From positions 1 through 64,000 of the forward strand of contig CAVPIA010000001.1 in the NCBI GenBank assembly GCA_963704875.1: a stretch of 64,000 nucleotides of DNA, in the 5' to 3' direction. The first letter of the stretch is position 1. Every line of letters starts with the position of its first letter. The position numbers and the translations under genes were made by a program. The notes beneath the pieces were generated by a model, which did no database searches, was not told the DNA's origin, and worked only from the letters and a program-made list of their open reading frames with translations. Source of the DNA: CAMYOC01 sp963704875. Lineage in GTDB: Bacteria > Pseudomonadota > Gammaproteobacteria > Steroidobacterales > XN24. This document shows, piece after piece, positions 48,311-57,182 of the stretch.

Positions 48311-48933
48311 TGAAAACCCTGACTATGTTGTTTGCGACATTGCTTGCGATGGCCATGGCGATGACAAGCCTGCCGGCCCTGGCTGGAGGCGCGCCGGCTG
48401 GTGACAAATCGTCTGCTGCAAGAGCCGACCGGCACACCAGCAAGCCATCCGCCCCTGTGGACCTGGTCTGGTTGCAGGACGGGCGCGAGGGCACGGTAGA
48501 AATCGAGATCATTGTCGGCACCGCCCACGATGGCGTCGATTTGCTGCTGTTTACGGATGGGTCGAATGCGCCGCTCACGCAGTCGCTGCCGGCTGCTGGC
48601 GCCGGTCCAGCAGGTGCGGTCACCTGGACCCTGGAACAGCCCTTGCAATCAGCACCGCGGGTCATGGCGGTGCTCAGGCAGGGCGAGGCGCGTCAGGCGC
48701 GCAATTTTGTGGCGCCATGGCGTGCGAGCCAGGACGTTGTGGACCCCAACGACAGCAACAGCGAACAGCCCCGTAGCTCGGAATCGAGAAATGGCAAAAA
48801 CGCCGGTAACGGCCGCAACACCGCTCCCGTGGACGCCGCTGTGACACCTGAGTCTGAAACGCCCCTGCACGCGATGCCGGCAACAGAAACCCTGCGGCGG
48901 GATACGCCCTCGCAGGAGGCTGGCAAGGACTGA
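48310..48933 (+). CDS. Small secreted protein paired with the PKD protease
   Basis: The ATG (48310-48312) overlaps the TGA of the PKD protease by one base, so the two are translationally coupled. The protein has a signal peptide (MKTLTMLFATLLAMAMAMTS, cleavage after LPALA), one beta-rich segment (VEIEIIVGTAHDGVDLLLFT) and a low-complexity Ser/Asn/Glu/Ala-rich tail. No family is recognised. Coupling suggests it is a chaperone, inhibitor or partner of the protease. Confidence 0.55.
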   Translation: MKTLTMLFATLLAMAMAMTSLPALAGGAPAGDKSSAARADRHTSKPSAPVDLVWLQDGREGTVEIEIIVGTAHDGVDLLLFTDGSNAPLTQSLPAAGAGPAGAVTWTLEQPLQSAPRVMAVLRQGEARQARNFVAPWRASQDVVDPNDSNSEQPRSSESRNGKNAGNGRNTAPVDAAVTPESETPLHAMPATETLRRDTPSQEAGKD

Positions 48934-49165
48934 TTTCGCGGTCTCGGGCCGAAATCTGGCCGGGATTCTGGTCTGAGTGTTGGTCCAGGTCTGGACGCAA
49001 TGTGTTGCGGAAATCTGCCGGACCTGATGCCAGGAGACGCCCCGTTGCTTGTTGCGGGGTTCACGATGGCGGGCCGATAGTCGGCTCTCAGACTAAAACC
49101 GCGGTTTTATTTGGTTTGATTTGATTGGATCTGGTTCGAGTCGATTCGGGCCGGCATCCGTTATC

Positions 49166-49195
49166 GAAGCCGAAGCCGAAGCCGAAGCCGAAACC
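49166..49195 (+). repeat. GAAGCC hexanucleotide repeat
   Basis: Four perfect GAAGCC units and one GAAACC unit form a short microsatellite in the typA leader. Unit number could vary by slippage. Confidence 0.8.
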
Positions 49196-49422
49196 GGCGG
49201 TCAAGCCCGTCCGGCCCGCGCAGCCGCAGGACCGGGGGACCATTCGCTTGTGTCATGCCATTGGATGCCGTGCCAGGTTCGGCCCAGGGCAACGTTCCGA
49301 TCGAATGCCCAGTTAGAGTGCCCGAGTGCCCTCGAGAGCGACTGTCGCAGCCAAAACCCGGTTGATTTGCGGGGGATTCCCGGGTCCGGGCAGGCTTGCG
49401 TACGCGGGCAGCCCAAAGACCG

Positions 49423-49428
49423 TATAAT
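49423..49428 (+). promoter_or_regulatory. typA -10 promoter element
   Basis: A perfect TATAAT lies 25 bp before the chosen ATG. The best -35-like sequence (TTGCGT, 49396-49401) is 21 bp away, so it is not optimally spaced. Confidence 0.4.
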
Positions 49429-49453
49429 GCCGCGCCGCCGCAGGATGCCCAAT

Positions 49454-51268
49454 ATGATCGACAAGCTCAGAAATATCGCCATTATCGCCCACGTAGACCA
49501 CGGCAAGACGACGCTGGTCGACAGGCTGTTGCAGGCTTCCGACACGCTGGAGGCGCGCACCGAATTGCCCGAGCGGGCGATGGACAGCAATGCGCTGGAG
49601 CAGGAGCGTGGCATCACCATCCTGGCCAAGAACACGGCCATCCGCTGGGGTGACTACCGGATCAACATTGTCGATACGCCCGGCCACGCCGACTTCGGCG
49701 GCGAAGTGGAACGCGTGCTGTCGATGGTCGACGCGGTGCTGGTCGTGGTCGATGCGGTCGAAGGACCCATGCCGCAGACCCGTTTCGTGACCAGTAAGGC
49801 GTTTGACCATGGTCTCAAGCCCATCCTCGTCATCAACAAGATGGACCGGCCGCAGGCCAGACCGGACTGGGTGATGGAGCAGACCTTCGACCTGATGGAC
49901 AGTCTCGGTGCCAGCGATGAGCATCTGGATTTTCCGGTCGTCTATGCCTCCGCGCTGGCCGGGCAGTCCGGTCTTGCGGCGGACAAGATGGAAGACGGCA
50001 TGGAAGCGCTGTTCCAGACTATCGTCGACCACTGTCCGGTACCGGAGGTGGAACCGGACGGTCCGCTGCAATTGCAGGTCAGCTCGCTGGACTATTCGAG
50101 CTATGTGGGCGCGATCGGCATCGGCCGCATCGCGCGTGGGCGCCTGCGTCGCAACCAGCCGGTAGCGGTGGTGGATATCCACGGCAAGGTCCGGCAGGAG
50201 AAGGTCCTGCAGGTGCTGGGCTTCATGGGCCTGCACCGGGTTGAGGTCGAGCAGGCCGAGGCGGGGGACATCGTCGCCTTCTCAGGTCTGGCCCGGCCAT
50301 CCATTTCAGACACCCTGTGTGATCCGGCCAAGCCGGAGGCGCTGCCTCCGCTGACCGTTGATATGCCGACGATCTCGATGACGTTCGAAGCCAATACCTC
50401 GCCATTTGCCGGCCAGGACGGGCGCTATGTCACCAGTCGTCAGGTCGGCGAACGTCTGGATCGCGAAGCGATTCACAACGTGGCGCTGCGCGTTGAGCCG
50501 ACCGAGGATCCGGAAAAATTCAGCGTCGCCGGTCGCGGCGAACTTCATCTGGCGGTGCTGATCGAGAACATGCGCCGTGAGGGTTACGAACTGGCGGTCT
50601 CCCGGCCACGGGTAATTTTCAAAGAAGTCGATGGTCAGCGCCAGGAGCCCTACGAGACACTGGTGGTAGACGTTGAGATAGCTCACCAGGGCGCCGTGAT
50701 GGAGGCGCTGGGGGCGCGCGGGGCGGAGCTCCAGGACATGCGTCCGGACGGCAAGGATCGCGTGCGTCTGGACTTTCTGATCCCCAGCCGCGGTCTGATC
50801 GGGTTCCAGTCCACTTTCCGTTCGATGACCTCCGGCAGCGGCATCCTGTATCACGTGTTTGATCACTACGGCCCGGCCCGCCCCAGAACACATGTGCGGG
50901 CGAATGGCGTGATGGTGGCCAACGGTGACGGCAAGGCGCTGGCCTACGCCTTGTTCAATCTTCAGGAGCGCGGCCGTTTGATGGTTGGGCCCGGAGATCC
51001 GATCTACGAGGGTCAGATCGTCGGTATCCACGCGCGCGACAACGACCTGATCGTCAATCCGATGAAGGCGAAACAGCTGACCAACGTCCGCGCCTCCGGC
51101 AAGGACGACAATCTGCTGCTGACGCCGCCAGTGCGGATGACGCTGGAGCAGGCGATGGAGTTCATCGAGGATGACGAACTGGTCGAGGTGACCCCGACCG
51201 CGATCCGCCTGCGCAAGCGTTTCCGGAAAGAGCACGAGCGCAAACGTGAGTCACGAAAGAGCGCTTGA
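49454..51268 (+). CDS. typA: Ribosome-associated translational GTPase TypA/BipA
   Basis: The start at ATG 49454 (MIDKLRNIAIIAHVDHGKTT) gives 604 residues, the normal length. The G1 motif is AHVDHGKTT, G2/G3 are RGITI and DTPGHADFGG, and G4 is NKMDRPQARP. Later domains show the BipA hallmarks FSVAGRGELHLAVLIENMRR and FLIPSRGLIGFQSTFRSMTS. It binds 70S ribosomes and helps large-subunit assembly and growth under stress. It is intact, unlike many genes left of 48 kb. Confidence 0.96.
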   Translation: MIDKLRNIAIIAHVDHGKTTLVDRLLQASDTLEARTELPERAMDSNALEQERGITILAKNTAIRWGDYRINIVDTPGHADFGGEVERVLSMVDAVLVVVDAVEGPMPQTRFVTSKAFDHGLKPILVINKMDRPQARPDWVMEQTFDLMDSLGASDEHLDFPVVYASALAGQSGLAADKMEDGMEALFQTIVDHCPVPEVEPDGPLQLQVSSLDYSSYVGAIGIGRIARGRLRRNQPVAVVDIHGKVRQEKVLQVLGFMGLHRVEVEQAEAGDIVAFSGLARPSISDTLCDPAKPEALPPLTVDMPTISMTFEANTSPFAGQDGRYVTSRQVGERLDREAIHNVALRVEPTEDPEKFSVAGRGELHLAVLIENMRREGYELAVSRPRVIFKEVDGQRQEPYETLVVDVEIAHQGAVMEALGARGAELQDMRPDGKDRVRLDFLIPSRGLIGFQSTFRSMTSGSGILYHVFDHYGPARPRTHVRANGVMVANGDGKALAYALFNLQERGRLMVGPGDPIYEGQIVGIHARDNDLIVNPMKAKQLTNVRASGKDDNLLLTPPVRMTLEQAMEFIEDDELVEVTPTAIRLRKRFRKEHERKRESRKSA

Positions 51269-51484
51269 CTTACATCCTGTAAATTCTAGATAACAAACAC
51301 AAATTATTGATTGTTAATATTAAATGGAACGTCATTTTTCCGACGATCCGATCCTGACCGGTTTCCCGATTATGTCTGATTCGTGACTCTGATCACGCCG
51401 GGGCGGGTCAGCGCAAAGCTATAGTCACGGCCTCTGAAAGCCGCGGTGCAGCGCCCCGTGGCAATCGTGCTTACAAGGGCCGTG

Positions 51485-54400
51485 ATGAAAAAGCTCCTGC
51501 GCCTACAGCTAGAGCGGGCAAGAAAGGACGCCGGGGACTATAAGGCGACCCTGAAGCGTTTCCTGCCTATGGTCTTGAGGCAATACGGCCTCTTCGACCA
51601 GAAAATCGGATCTCTGAAAGAGGAGATCGCGCGGCTTCGCCTGCACCTCCAGGAATACAGCACCGACGATCGTACTCTGCGCGACCAGCGTCTCAGGGTG
51701 GTCGTCGATAACGTCAAGGACGGCATCCTCAGCGTCGACGAGGATGGCGGAATCCTGTCGATCAATCTGACCGGCGAGCGCATTTTCGGCCATCAACCGG
51801 GCAGTCTGGTGGGCAGTCACCTGTCGCTGTTGCTGCCGTTCCCTGATGACCGTACGCCCGGCGCCTATCTCGAGGAGCTGGCGGCCGGTAGCGAGCAGGA
51901 CAGCACCGGTATCGAGACGCTGCAGGTCCAGTGCCGCCACCTCTCCGGCAAGCAGTTCCCCTGCGACATCGTCGTAAGCCACGCCATGGTCGAGGATGAG
52001 CGGATCTTTATCGTCGGCGTCCGCGATATGACTGAACGCGTCAGTGCGGAAGCTGCGTTGCGCGACAGCGAAAGCCGCTACCGCTCCCTGGTGGACAGCG
52101 CACCTGAGGCCATCGTGGTGGTCGATGTGGACAGCGGGCGCTTTGTGGACTTCAACGACGCTGTGCTCAAAATTTTCAAGGCTGACCGGGAGACGCTGCT
52201 CGGTTGGGGCCCGCAGCATGTCAGTCCGGAATTCCAGGCCGATGGAACCGCCTCTTTCGGCTCAGTCCGTGGGCACATTGAAGCCGCACTGGCCGGTCTC
52301 AATCCGGTATTCGAGTGGCTACACCAGGACACCAGAGGGCACGTCTTTCCCTGCGAAGTGCGTCTGGCCCGGATCATCAGCGGCAAGCGACGGCTGGTCC
52401 GCGGAAGTATTACCGATATCACCGAGCGCAAGCGTGCAGAGCAACTCGCATCCGGCGAGAAGGACATCCTCGAACGGATCGCGGCCAACGGTCCGCTAAG
52501 CGAAGTACTGGATATCATTGCCGAGACGGTGGAGCGGGTAACCGGCAAGGCGCGTTGCGCCACCTTGCTGCTGGACGGCGATGGCAAGCACCTTGCGGTG
52601 GGCTCGGCGCCGAATCTCCCTGATCGGCTCATCGAAGCGATGGACAGTTTGCCGGTGGCGGCGTTAACGGCGGCGCCGGCGCCGTCAAAAACACTGGTCG
52701 AGACGGTGATCGAAGCCGATATGGGCACGGATCCGCTGTGGGCCACCCACCGGGAGCTGGCGATCTCGCTGGGCCTGGGCTCCAGCTGGTCGACGCCGAT
52801 CCGGTCGTCGCTGGGCGATCTGCTGGGTGTGTTTGCGGTGTTCTACAGCGAAAAGCGCGCCCCGGTACGCAAGAGCTTTGAGCTGTTTGACCGGATGACC
52901 CGGCTTGCGGGTATTGCGATCGAGCGGAAGCTGGCCGAAAAGGCCATCCGGGACAGCGAGGGCCGTTTCCGCGGGCTGTTTGAAAATGTGCTGGACGGTG
53001 TCTATCAGGTATCGGCCGATGGCTGCTTTATTTCGGCCAACCCGGCGCTGGTGAAGATGCTCGGATATGAAACCGAGGAGCAATTGAAGGGCATCGGCCC
53101 GACCACCAATCTGTACCGCGATCAGCGTGACCAGGCTGCGATCCTGGAGATGCTGCATGAGAAAGGCGAAGTGCGAAATGCGGAACTGCGCCTGCGCCGG
53201 GCCGACGGCAGCCAGATCGTGGTGCTTGAGAACGCGAGAGTGGTCCGCGACGAAGCGGGTGCGATCCGCGGATACGAAGGCACCTTGTCTGATATTACCG
53301 ACCGCAAACGCGCAGAACTGGCTGTGTTTGAGGAGAAGGAGCGGGCCCAGGTCACGCTCAAATCCATTGCCGATGCGGTGATCAGTACCGACGCCAACGG
53401 CTGTATCGATTATATGAATCCGGTGGCCGAACATCTCACTGGCTGGTCTGCTGATCAGGCTGCCGGACGGCCGGTATCCGAGATCGTCAAGATCGTGCAC
53501 GAGGGCACCGGCAAGGAACAGGAGAACCCGGTATTCGTATCGCTGCGCGAGGGCAAAGTCACTGAGCTGGGTCAGCACTCGATGCTGGTTAGCCGGGACC
53601 GCACGCAGATCGCGATCCAGGACTCCGCCGCACCGATTCGGGATCACCGCAGCGAGGTGGTCGGTGCGGTGATGGTCTTCCATGATGTGGGTAAGGAGCG
53701 GCGGCTGCGCCATCAACTGGCTTATCAGGCCACCCATGACTCTCTGACCGGGCTGATCAACCGGCGCGAATTCGAAGTGCGGCTGGACCGGGCGTTGGAG
53801 ATGGTCCGTGCAGAACGCGATCTGACTCACGTTCTCCTCTATCTGGATCTTGATCAGTTCAAGATCGTCAACGACACCTGCGGGCATTCGGCGGGAGACC
53901 AGCTGTTGCAGCAGGTCACCAGCCTGATAACCCGCCGGGTTCGATCGAGCGATGTGGTTTGCCGTCTCGGCGGCGATGAGTTCGGCATCCTGCTGGAGGA
54001 TTGCAGCCTTGAGCGGGCAGTCGAAATCGGCGACGCTCTACGCCAGGCGATCCGCGAGTATCGCTTCTTCTGGCAGGAAGCGGTGTTTGATATCGGAGTC
54101 AGTATCGGCGTAGTCGCCATGTCCGGCGACAGCGACAGCGTCGCGGCCCTTCTGTCGGCGGCGGATGTTGCCTGTTATGCGGCCAAGGACTCAGGCCGCA
54201 ATCGTCTGCATGTTTACCAGCACGGCGATGCGGCCGAGCGTCACGCCGAGATGCAATGGGTATCCCGCGTGACCCGGGCGCTGGAGGACGGGCGCTTCGA
54301 GCTGTACTACCAGCCCATTGTCCCGATCGGTGATGTGGACGACCACCGCGGACACTACGAGCTGTTGCTGCGGATGCGCGACGAGGGCGGAGCACTGGTA

Positions 54401-55069
54401 CCGCCGGATGCGTTTATCCCGGCCGCGGAGCGTTACAACCTGATGCCAACACTGGATCGATGGGTGATCCGTCAGGCGCTCGAGGGCCTGGTGGATAGCG
54501 GTCGCAGTGGTGACGACGGTGGCTATTCGCTGGCGATCAATCTGTCCGGTACCTCACTCAATGACGACAAATTCCTTGCGTTTGTGTTGCACGAGCTCGA
54601 AAGCCATCAACTGGCGCCCGGGGCTCTGTGTTTCGAGATCACCGAAACGGCCGCGATCAGTAATCTGTCAGTCGCGGCCCATTTCATGTCCGAGATCAAA
54701 CGGCGTGGCTGTGAGTTCTCGCTGGATGATTTTGGCAGTGGCCTGTCTTCGTTTACCTATCTGAAGAATCTGCCGGTGGACTATCTGAAGATCGATGGCC
54801 ACTTCATCAAGCAGATCACCGCGGACCGTATCGACCAGGCGATGGTGAAAGCCATCACCCAGGTGGGCAGTGCGATGGGTATCCGTACAGTGGCCGAACA
54901 CGTCGAATCCAAGGAGGTCCTGGATACGCTAAGAGCGATCGGTGTGGAGTATGCCCAGGGCTACTATTTCGCCGAGCCGGCGCCGGTCGCCGACTTCCGC
55001 AGACTGGCCAATGGCGGCGCCTCCCGCCTGGCTGACACCGGCACCAGCCCGGGCCTGAGACTGGTTTGA
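51485..55069 (+). CDS. PAS-PAS-GAF-PAS-PAS-GGDEF-EAL c-di-GMP enzyme
   Basis: The start at ATG 51485 gives 1194 residues with a coiled N-terminus, two PAS domains, a GAF domain (about 335-490), two more PAS domains, GGDEF (about 755-920) and EAL (about 930-1180). The cyclase site is RLGGDEFGIL with an RxxD I-site (RSSD) five residues before it. In the EAL domain the signature is YELLLRM, so the canonical EAL is ELL, but the Asn (LAINLSG), FEITETAAI, LDDFGSGLSSF, LKIDGHFIK and QGYYFAEP motifs remain. It probably both makes and degrades c-di-GMP. No transmembrane segment is visible, so sensing is cytoplasmic through PAS/GAF ligands. Confidence 0.93.
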   Translation: MKKLLRLQLERARKDAGDYKATLKRFLPMVLRQYGLFDQKIGSLKEEIARLRLHLQEYSTDDRTLRDQRLRVVVDNVKDGILSVDEDGGILSINLTGERIFGHQPGSLVGSHLSLLLPFPDDRTPGAYLEELAAGSEQDSTGIETLQVQCRHLSGKQFPCDIVVSHAMVEDERIFIVGVRDMTERVSAEAALRDSESRYRSLVDSAPEAIVVVDVDSGRFVDFNDAVLKIFKADRETLLGWGPQHVSPEFQADGTASFGSVRGHIEAALAGLNPVFEWLHQDTRGHVFPCEVRLARIISGKRRLVRGSITDITERKRAEQLASGEKDILERIAANGPLSEVLDIIAETVERVTGKARCATLLLDGDGKHLAVGSAPNLPDRLIEAMDSLPVAALTAAPAPSKTLVETVIEADMGTDPLWATHRELAISLGLGSSWSTPIRSSLGDLLGVFAVFYSEKRAPVRKSFELFDRMTRLAGIAIERKLAEKAIRDSEGRFRGLFENVLDGVYQVSADGCFISANPALVKMLGYETEEQLKGIGPTTNLYRDQRDQAAILEMLHEKGEVRNAELRLRRADGSQIVVLENARVVRDEAGAIRGYEGTLSDITDRKRAELAVFEEKERAQVTLKSIADAVISTDANGCIDYMNPVAEHLTGWSADQAAGRPVSEIVKIVHEGTGKEQENPVFVSLREGKVTELGQHSMLVSRDRTQIAIQDSAAPIRDHRSEVVGAVMVFHDVGKERRLRHQLAYQATHDSLTGLINRREFEVRLDRALEMVRAERDLTHVLLYLDLDQFKIVNDTCGHSAGDQLLQQVTSLITRRVRSSDVVCRLGGDEFGILLEDCSLERAVEIGDALRQAIREYRFFWQEAVFDIGVSIGVVAMSGDSDSVAALLSAADVACYAAKDSGRNRLHVYQHGDAAERHAEMQWVSRVTRALEDGRFELYYQPIVPIGDVDDHRGHYELLLRMRDEGGALVPPDAFIPAAERYNLMPTLDRWVIRQALEGLVDSGRSGDDGGYSLAINLSGTSLNDDKFLAFVLHELESHQLAPGALCFEITETAAISNLSVAAHFMSEIKRRGCEFSLDDFGSGLSSFTYLKNLPVDYLKIDGHFIKQITADRIDQAMVKAITQVGSAMGIRTVAEHVESKEVLDTLRAIGVEYAQGYYFAEPAPVADFRRLANGGASRLADTGTSPGLRLV

Positions 55070-55113
55070 TCTGCCGCATTTGCGGCCGCCCCGAATCGCG
55101 GTAAACTGACCCG

Positions 55114-55998
55114 ATGCCGATCGCAACGGGTGAACAATCCCAACAAATACGCCGCAAGATCGCTTTCGAGGCGGTCTCGGAAAGTGCAGATTCGGTTTCC
55201 GCCGATGCACTGTTCGAACCCGATGAGCCTGACGTTTTCGATCTGATCAATGACAACGGATCTGCCCGGGTTCTGTTGGTGTGTGACCATGCCAGCCGTC
55301 GTATTCCGGCGCGGCTGGATAATCTGGGGCTGGATGAACTTGCGTTGCGCCGGCACATCGCGTGCGACATCGGCGCCGGAGACGTCACCCGGCGGCTGTC
55401 GAAGATGCTGGACGCGCCCGCGCTGCTGGCCAGTTATTCCCGTCTGGTGATCGATTGCAACCGGCACCTCGATGACCCGACCTGCATTCTGGCGGTCAGC
55501 GATGGCGAATTTGTTCCGGGTAATCACAACCTCGATCCGCAGCAAAAGGCATTGCGTGCGCGCAACATTTTTCATCCCTATCACGATGGAATCAAGGCGC
55601 GTCTGCAGCAGTTTCTGGACGCCGGAGTCGTGCCGGCGCTGATTGCGGTGCATAGTTTCACGCCGATTTTCAATCGAACGTCGCGGCCCTGGCAGATTGG
55701 TGTGCTGTGGGATACCGATCCGCGCATTCCGGTGCCGCTGATGGACAAGCTGCGGCAGATTCCGGGTCTGGTCGTCGGCGACAACGAGCCATACTCGGGC
55801 CGGGCGCCCGCAGACTACACCATCGATCATCATGCAGAGCCGGGAGGGCTGCCGCACGTGTCTATCGAAATCCGTCAGGATCTGATCAACACGCCGGAAG
55901 GCGCTGACCGCTGGGCCAATATCCTCGGGCGCGTACTGCAGGAGATATTGAGTGACGAAAACCTCTACTCGGTGCTGCCGTTGGCGAGTCAGACATGA
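55114..55998 (+). CDS. N-formylglutamate amidohydrolase family protein
   Basis: The 294-residue protein has conserved VLLVCDHASRRIP, HIACDIGAGDVTRRLS, SYSRLVIDCNRHLDDP, LIAVHSFTPIF and IDHHAEPGGLPHVSIEIRQD. These match N-formylglutamate amidohydrolase/HutG-like enzymes, which cleave N-formyl or related amide bonds. Its ATG-overlapping partner is a YbdK-type ligase, so the substrate is probably an N-acyl glutamate or peptide rather than histidine catabolite. No hut genes are nearby. Start ATG 55114 is reasonable; the next gene begins before this one ends. Confidence 0.85.
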   Translation: MPIATGEQSQQIRRKIAFEAVSESADSVSADALFEPDEPDVFDLINDNGSARVLLVCDHASRRIPARLDNLGLDELALRRHIACDIGAGDVTRRLSKMLDAPALLASYSRLVIDCNRHLDDPTCILAVSDGEFVPGNHNLDPQQKALRARNIFHPYHDGIKARLQQFLDAGVVPALIAVHSFTPIFNRTSRPWQIGVLWDTDPRIPVPLMDKLRQIPGLVVGDNEPYSGRAPADYTIDHHAEPGGLPHVSIEIRQDLINTPEGADRWANILGRVLQEILSDENLYSVLPLASQT

Positions 55999-57131
55999 CC
56001 GGGCGTGAACCGAGCTTCACGCTTGGCGTGGAGGAAGAATACCTGCTGGTGGATATGGAATCTCGCGATCTCTGTGCGGATCCGCCAGAGTCTTTGATGA
56101 CCGAGTGCCAGGATCTGCTCCACGGCCAGGTCAGTCCCGAGTTTCTGCGCGCACAGATAGAGGTCGGTACCCGGGTGTGTTCTAACATCCAGGAAGTCGC
56201 CTCCGAACTCACTCATCTGCGATCGGCTGTGGTGGAGGTCTCGGGCCGTCATGGCCTCGCGCCGATGGCGGCCTCGACGCATCCCTATGCCCGCTGGCTG
56301 GATCAGAAACATACCGAACGGGAGCGCTATGACTCGCTGTCGTCGGAGATGCAGGCGGCGGCCCGGCGATTGTTGATCTGCGGCATGCACGTGCATGTCG
56401 GGATAGAGGACGATGAACTGCGCATCGACCTGATGAATCAGTTCTCGTATTTCCTGCCCCATCTGCTGGCCTTGTCCTGCTCGTCACCCTTCTGGGAAGG
56501 CGAGAACACAGGATTGAATTCCTACCGCCTGACCGTGTTCGATGCCTTGCCGCGCACCGGTCTGCCGGAGCGCTTTGTCAGTTTCGCCGAGTATCGCCGT
56601 CATGTCGGCGTGATGATCAATGCGGGCCTGATCCAGGATGCCACCAAGATCTGGTGGGATCTGCGCCCCAGTGATCGCTACCCGACACTGGAAATGCGGG
56701 TGACCGATGTCTGTACGCGGCTTGAGGATGCGGTCACCCTGGCGGCACTGACCGTCAGCCTGATGCGCATGCTATACCGCCTGCGCTGCGCCAACCGCCG
56801 CTGGCGGATGTATTCGCCGATGCTGCTGATGGAAAACCGGTGGCGGGCGATGCGCTACAGCTTTGACGAGGGCATGGTCGATCTGGCCAAGGGCCAGATC
56901 GTTTCCTATTCGGAGCTGATCGACGAACTGATCGACATCATCCGCGAGGACGCGATAGAGCTGGGTTGTCTGGCCGAAGTCGAGCGGGCTCGGGATATCC
57001 TGACCCGCGGCACCAGCGCCCACCGACAGGTTGCGGCCTATCAGCAAGCACTCGCGGCCGGCGCCAGCGAACACGAGGCGCTGCAGGCGGTAGTAGATTT
57101 CCTGGTGGCGGAAACCGCCAAGCTGGATTGA
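55995..57131 (+). CDS. ybdK: YbdK-type carboxylate-amine ligase
   Basis: The 378-residue protein shows the GCS2 pattern FTLGVEEEYLLVDMESRDLC, SPEFLRAQIEVGTRVCSNIQ, LICGMHVHVGIEDDELRIDL and TLEMRVTDVCTRLEDAVTLA. These are ATP-grasp-like/glutamine-synthetase-fold ligases with weak glutamate-cysteine ligase activity. The ATG (55995) overlaps the stop of the preceding gene (ATGA). The pairing with an N-formylglutamate amidohydrolase suggests the two process the same N-acyl amino acid or peptide. Confidence 0.88.
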   Translation: MTGREPSFTLGVEEEYLLVDMESRDLCADPPESLMTECQDLLHGQVSPEFLRAQIEVGTRVCSNIQEVASELTHLRSAVVEVSGRHGLAPMAASTHPYARWLDQKHTERERYDSLSSEMQAAARRLLICGMHVHVGIEDDELRIDLMNQFSYFLPHLLALSCSSPFWEGENTGLNSYRLTVFDALPRTGLPERFVSFAEYRRHVGVMINAGLIQDATKIWWDLRPSDRYPTLEMRVTDVCTRLEDAVTLAALTVSLMRMLYRLRCANRRWRMYSPMLLMENRWRAMRYSFDEGMVDLAKGQIVSYSELIDELIDIIREDAIELGCLAEVERARDILTRGTSAHRQVAAYQQALAAGASEHEALQAVVDFLVAETAKLD

Positions 57132-57182
57132 CGCAGCGCGCCCGGGGTCTGTTCACGCCGCTATCTTTTCTGCTCTTAATCC

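Larger units (their letters stand above)
48934..49453. other. Leader region of typA with a repeat and a palindrome
   Basis: About 520 bp. It holds a perfect 16-bp palindrome TAAAACCGCGGTTTTA (49094-49109), four tandem GAAGCC units (49166-49189) and a -10 promoter candidate (49423-49428). The open frame from 49121 is an upstream extension of typA and is unlikely to be translated. No other gene is visible. Confidence 0.4.

Noticed and set aside
49121..49453. Upstream extension of typA to 49121
   Set aside because: The conserved TypA start is at 49454; the extension covers promoter, repeat and palindrome.
52685..53887. 400-residue minus-strand open frame
   Set aside because: Opposite the PAS/GAF part of the GGDEF-EAL gene; no domain or start signal.
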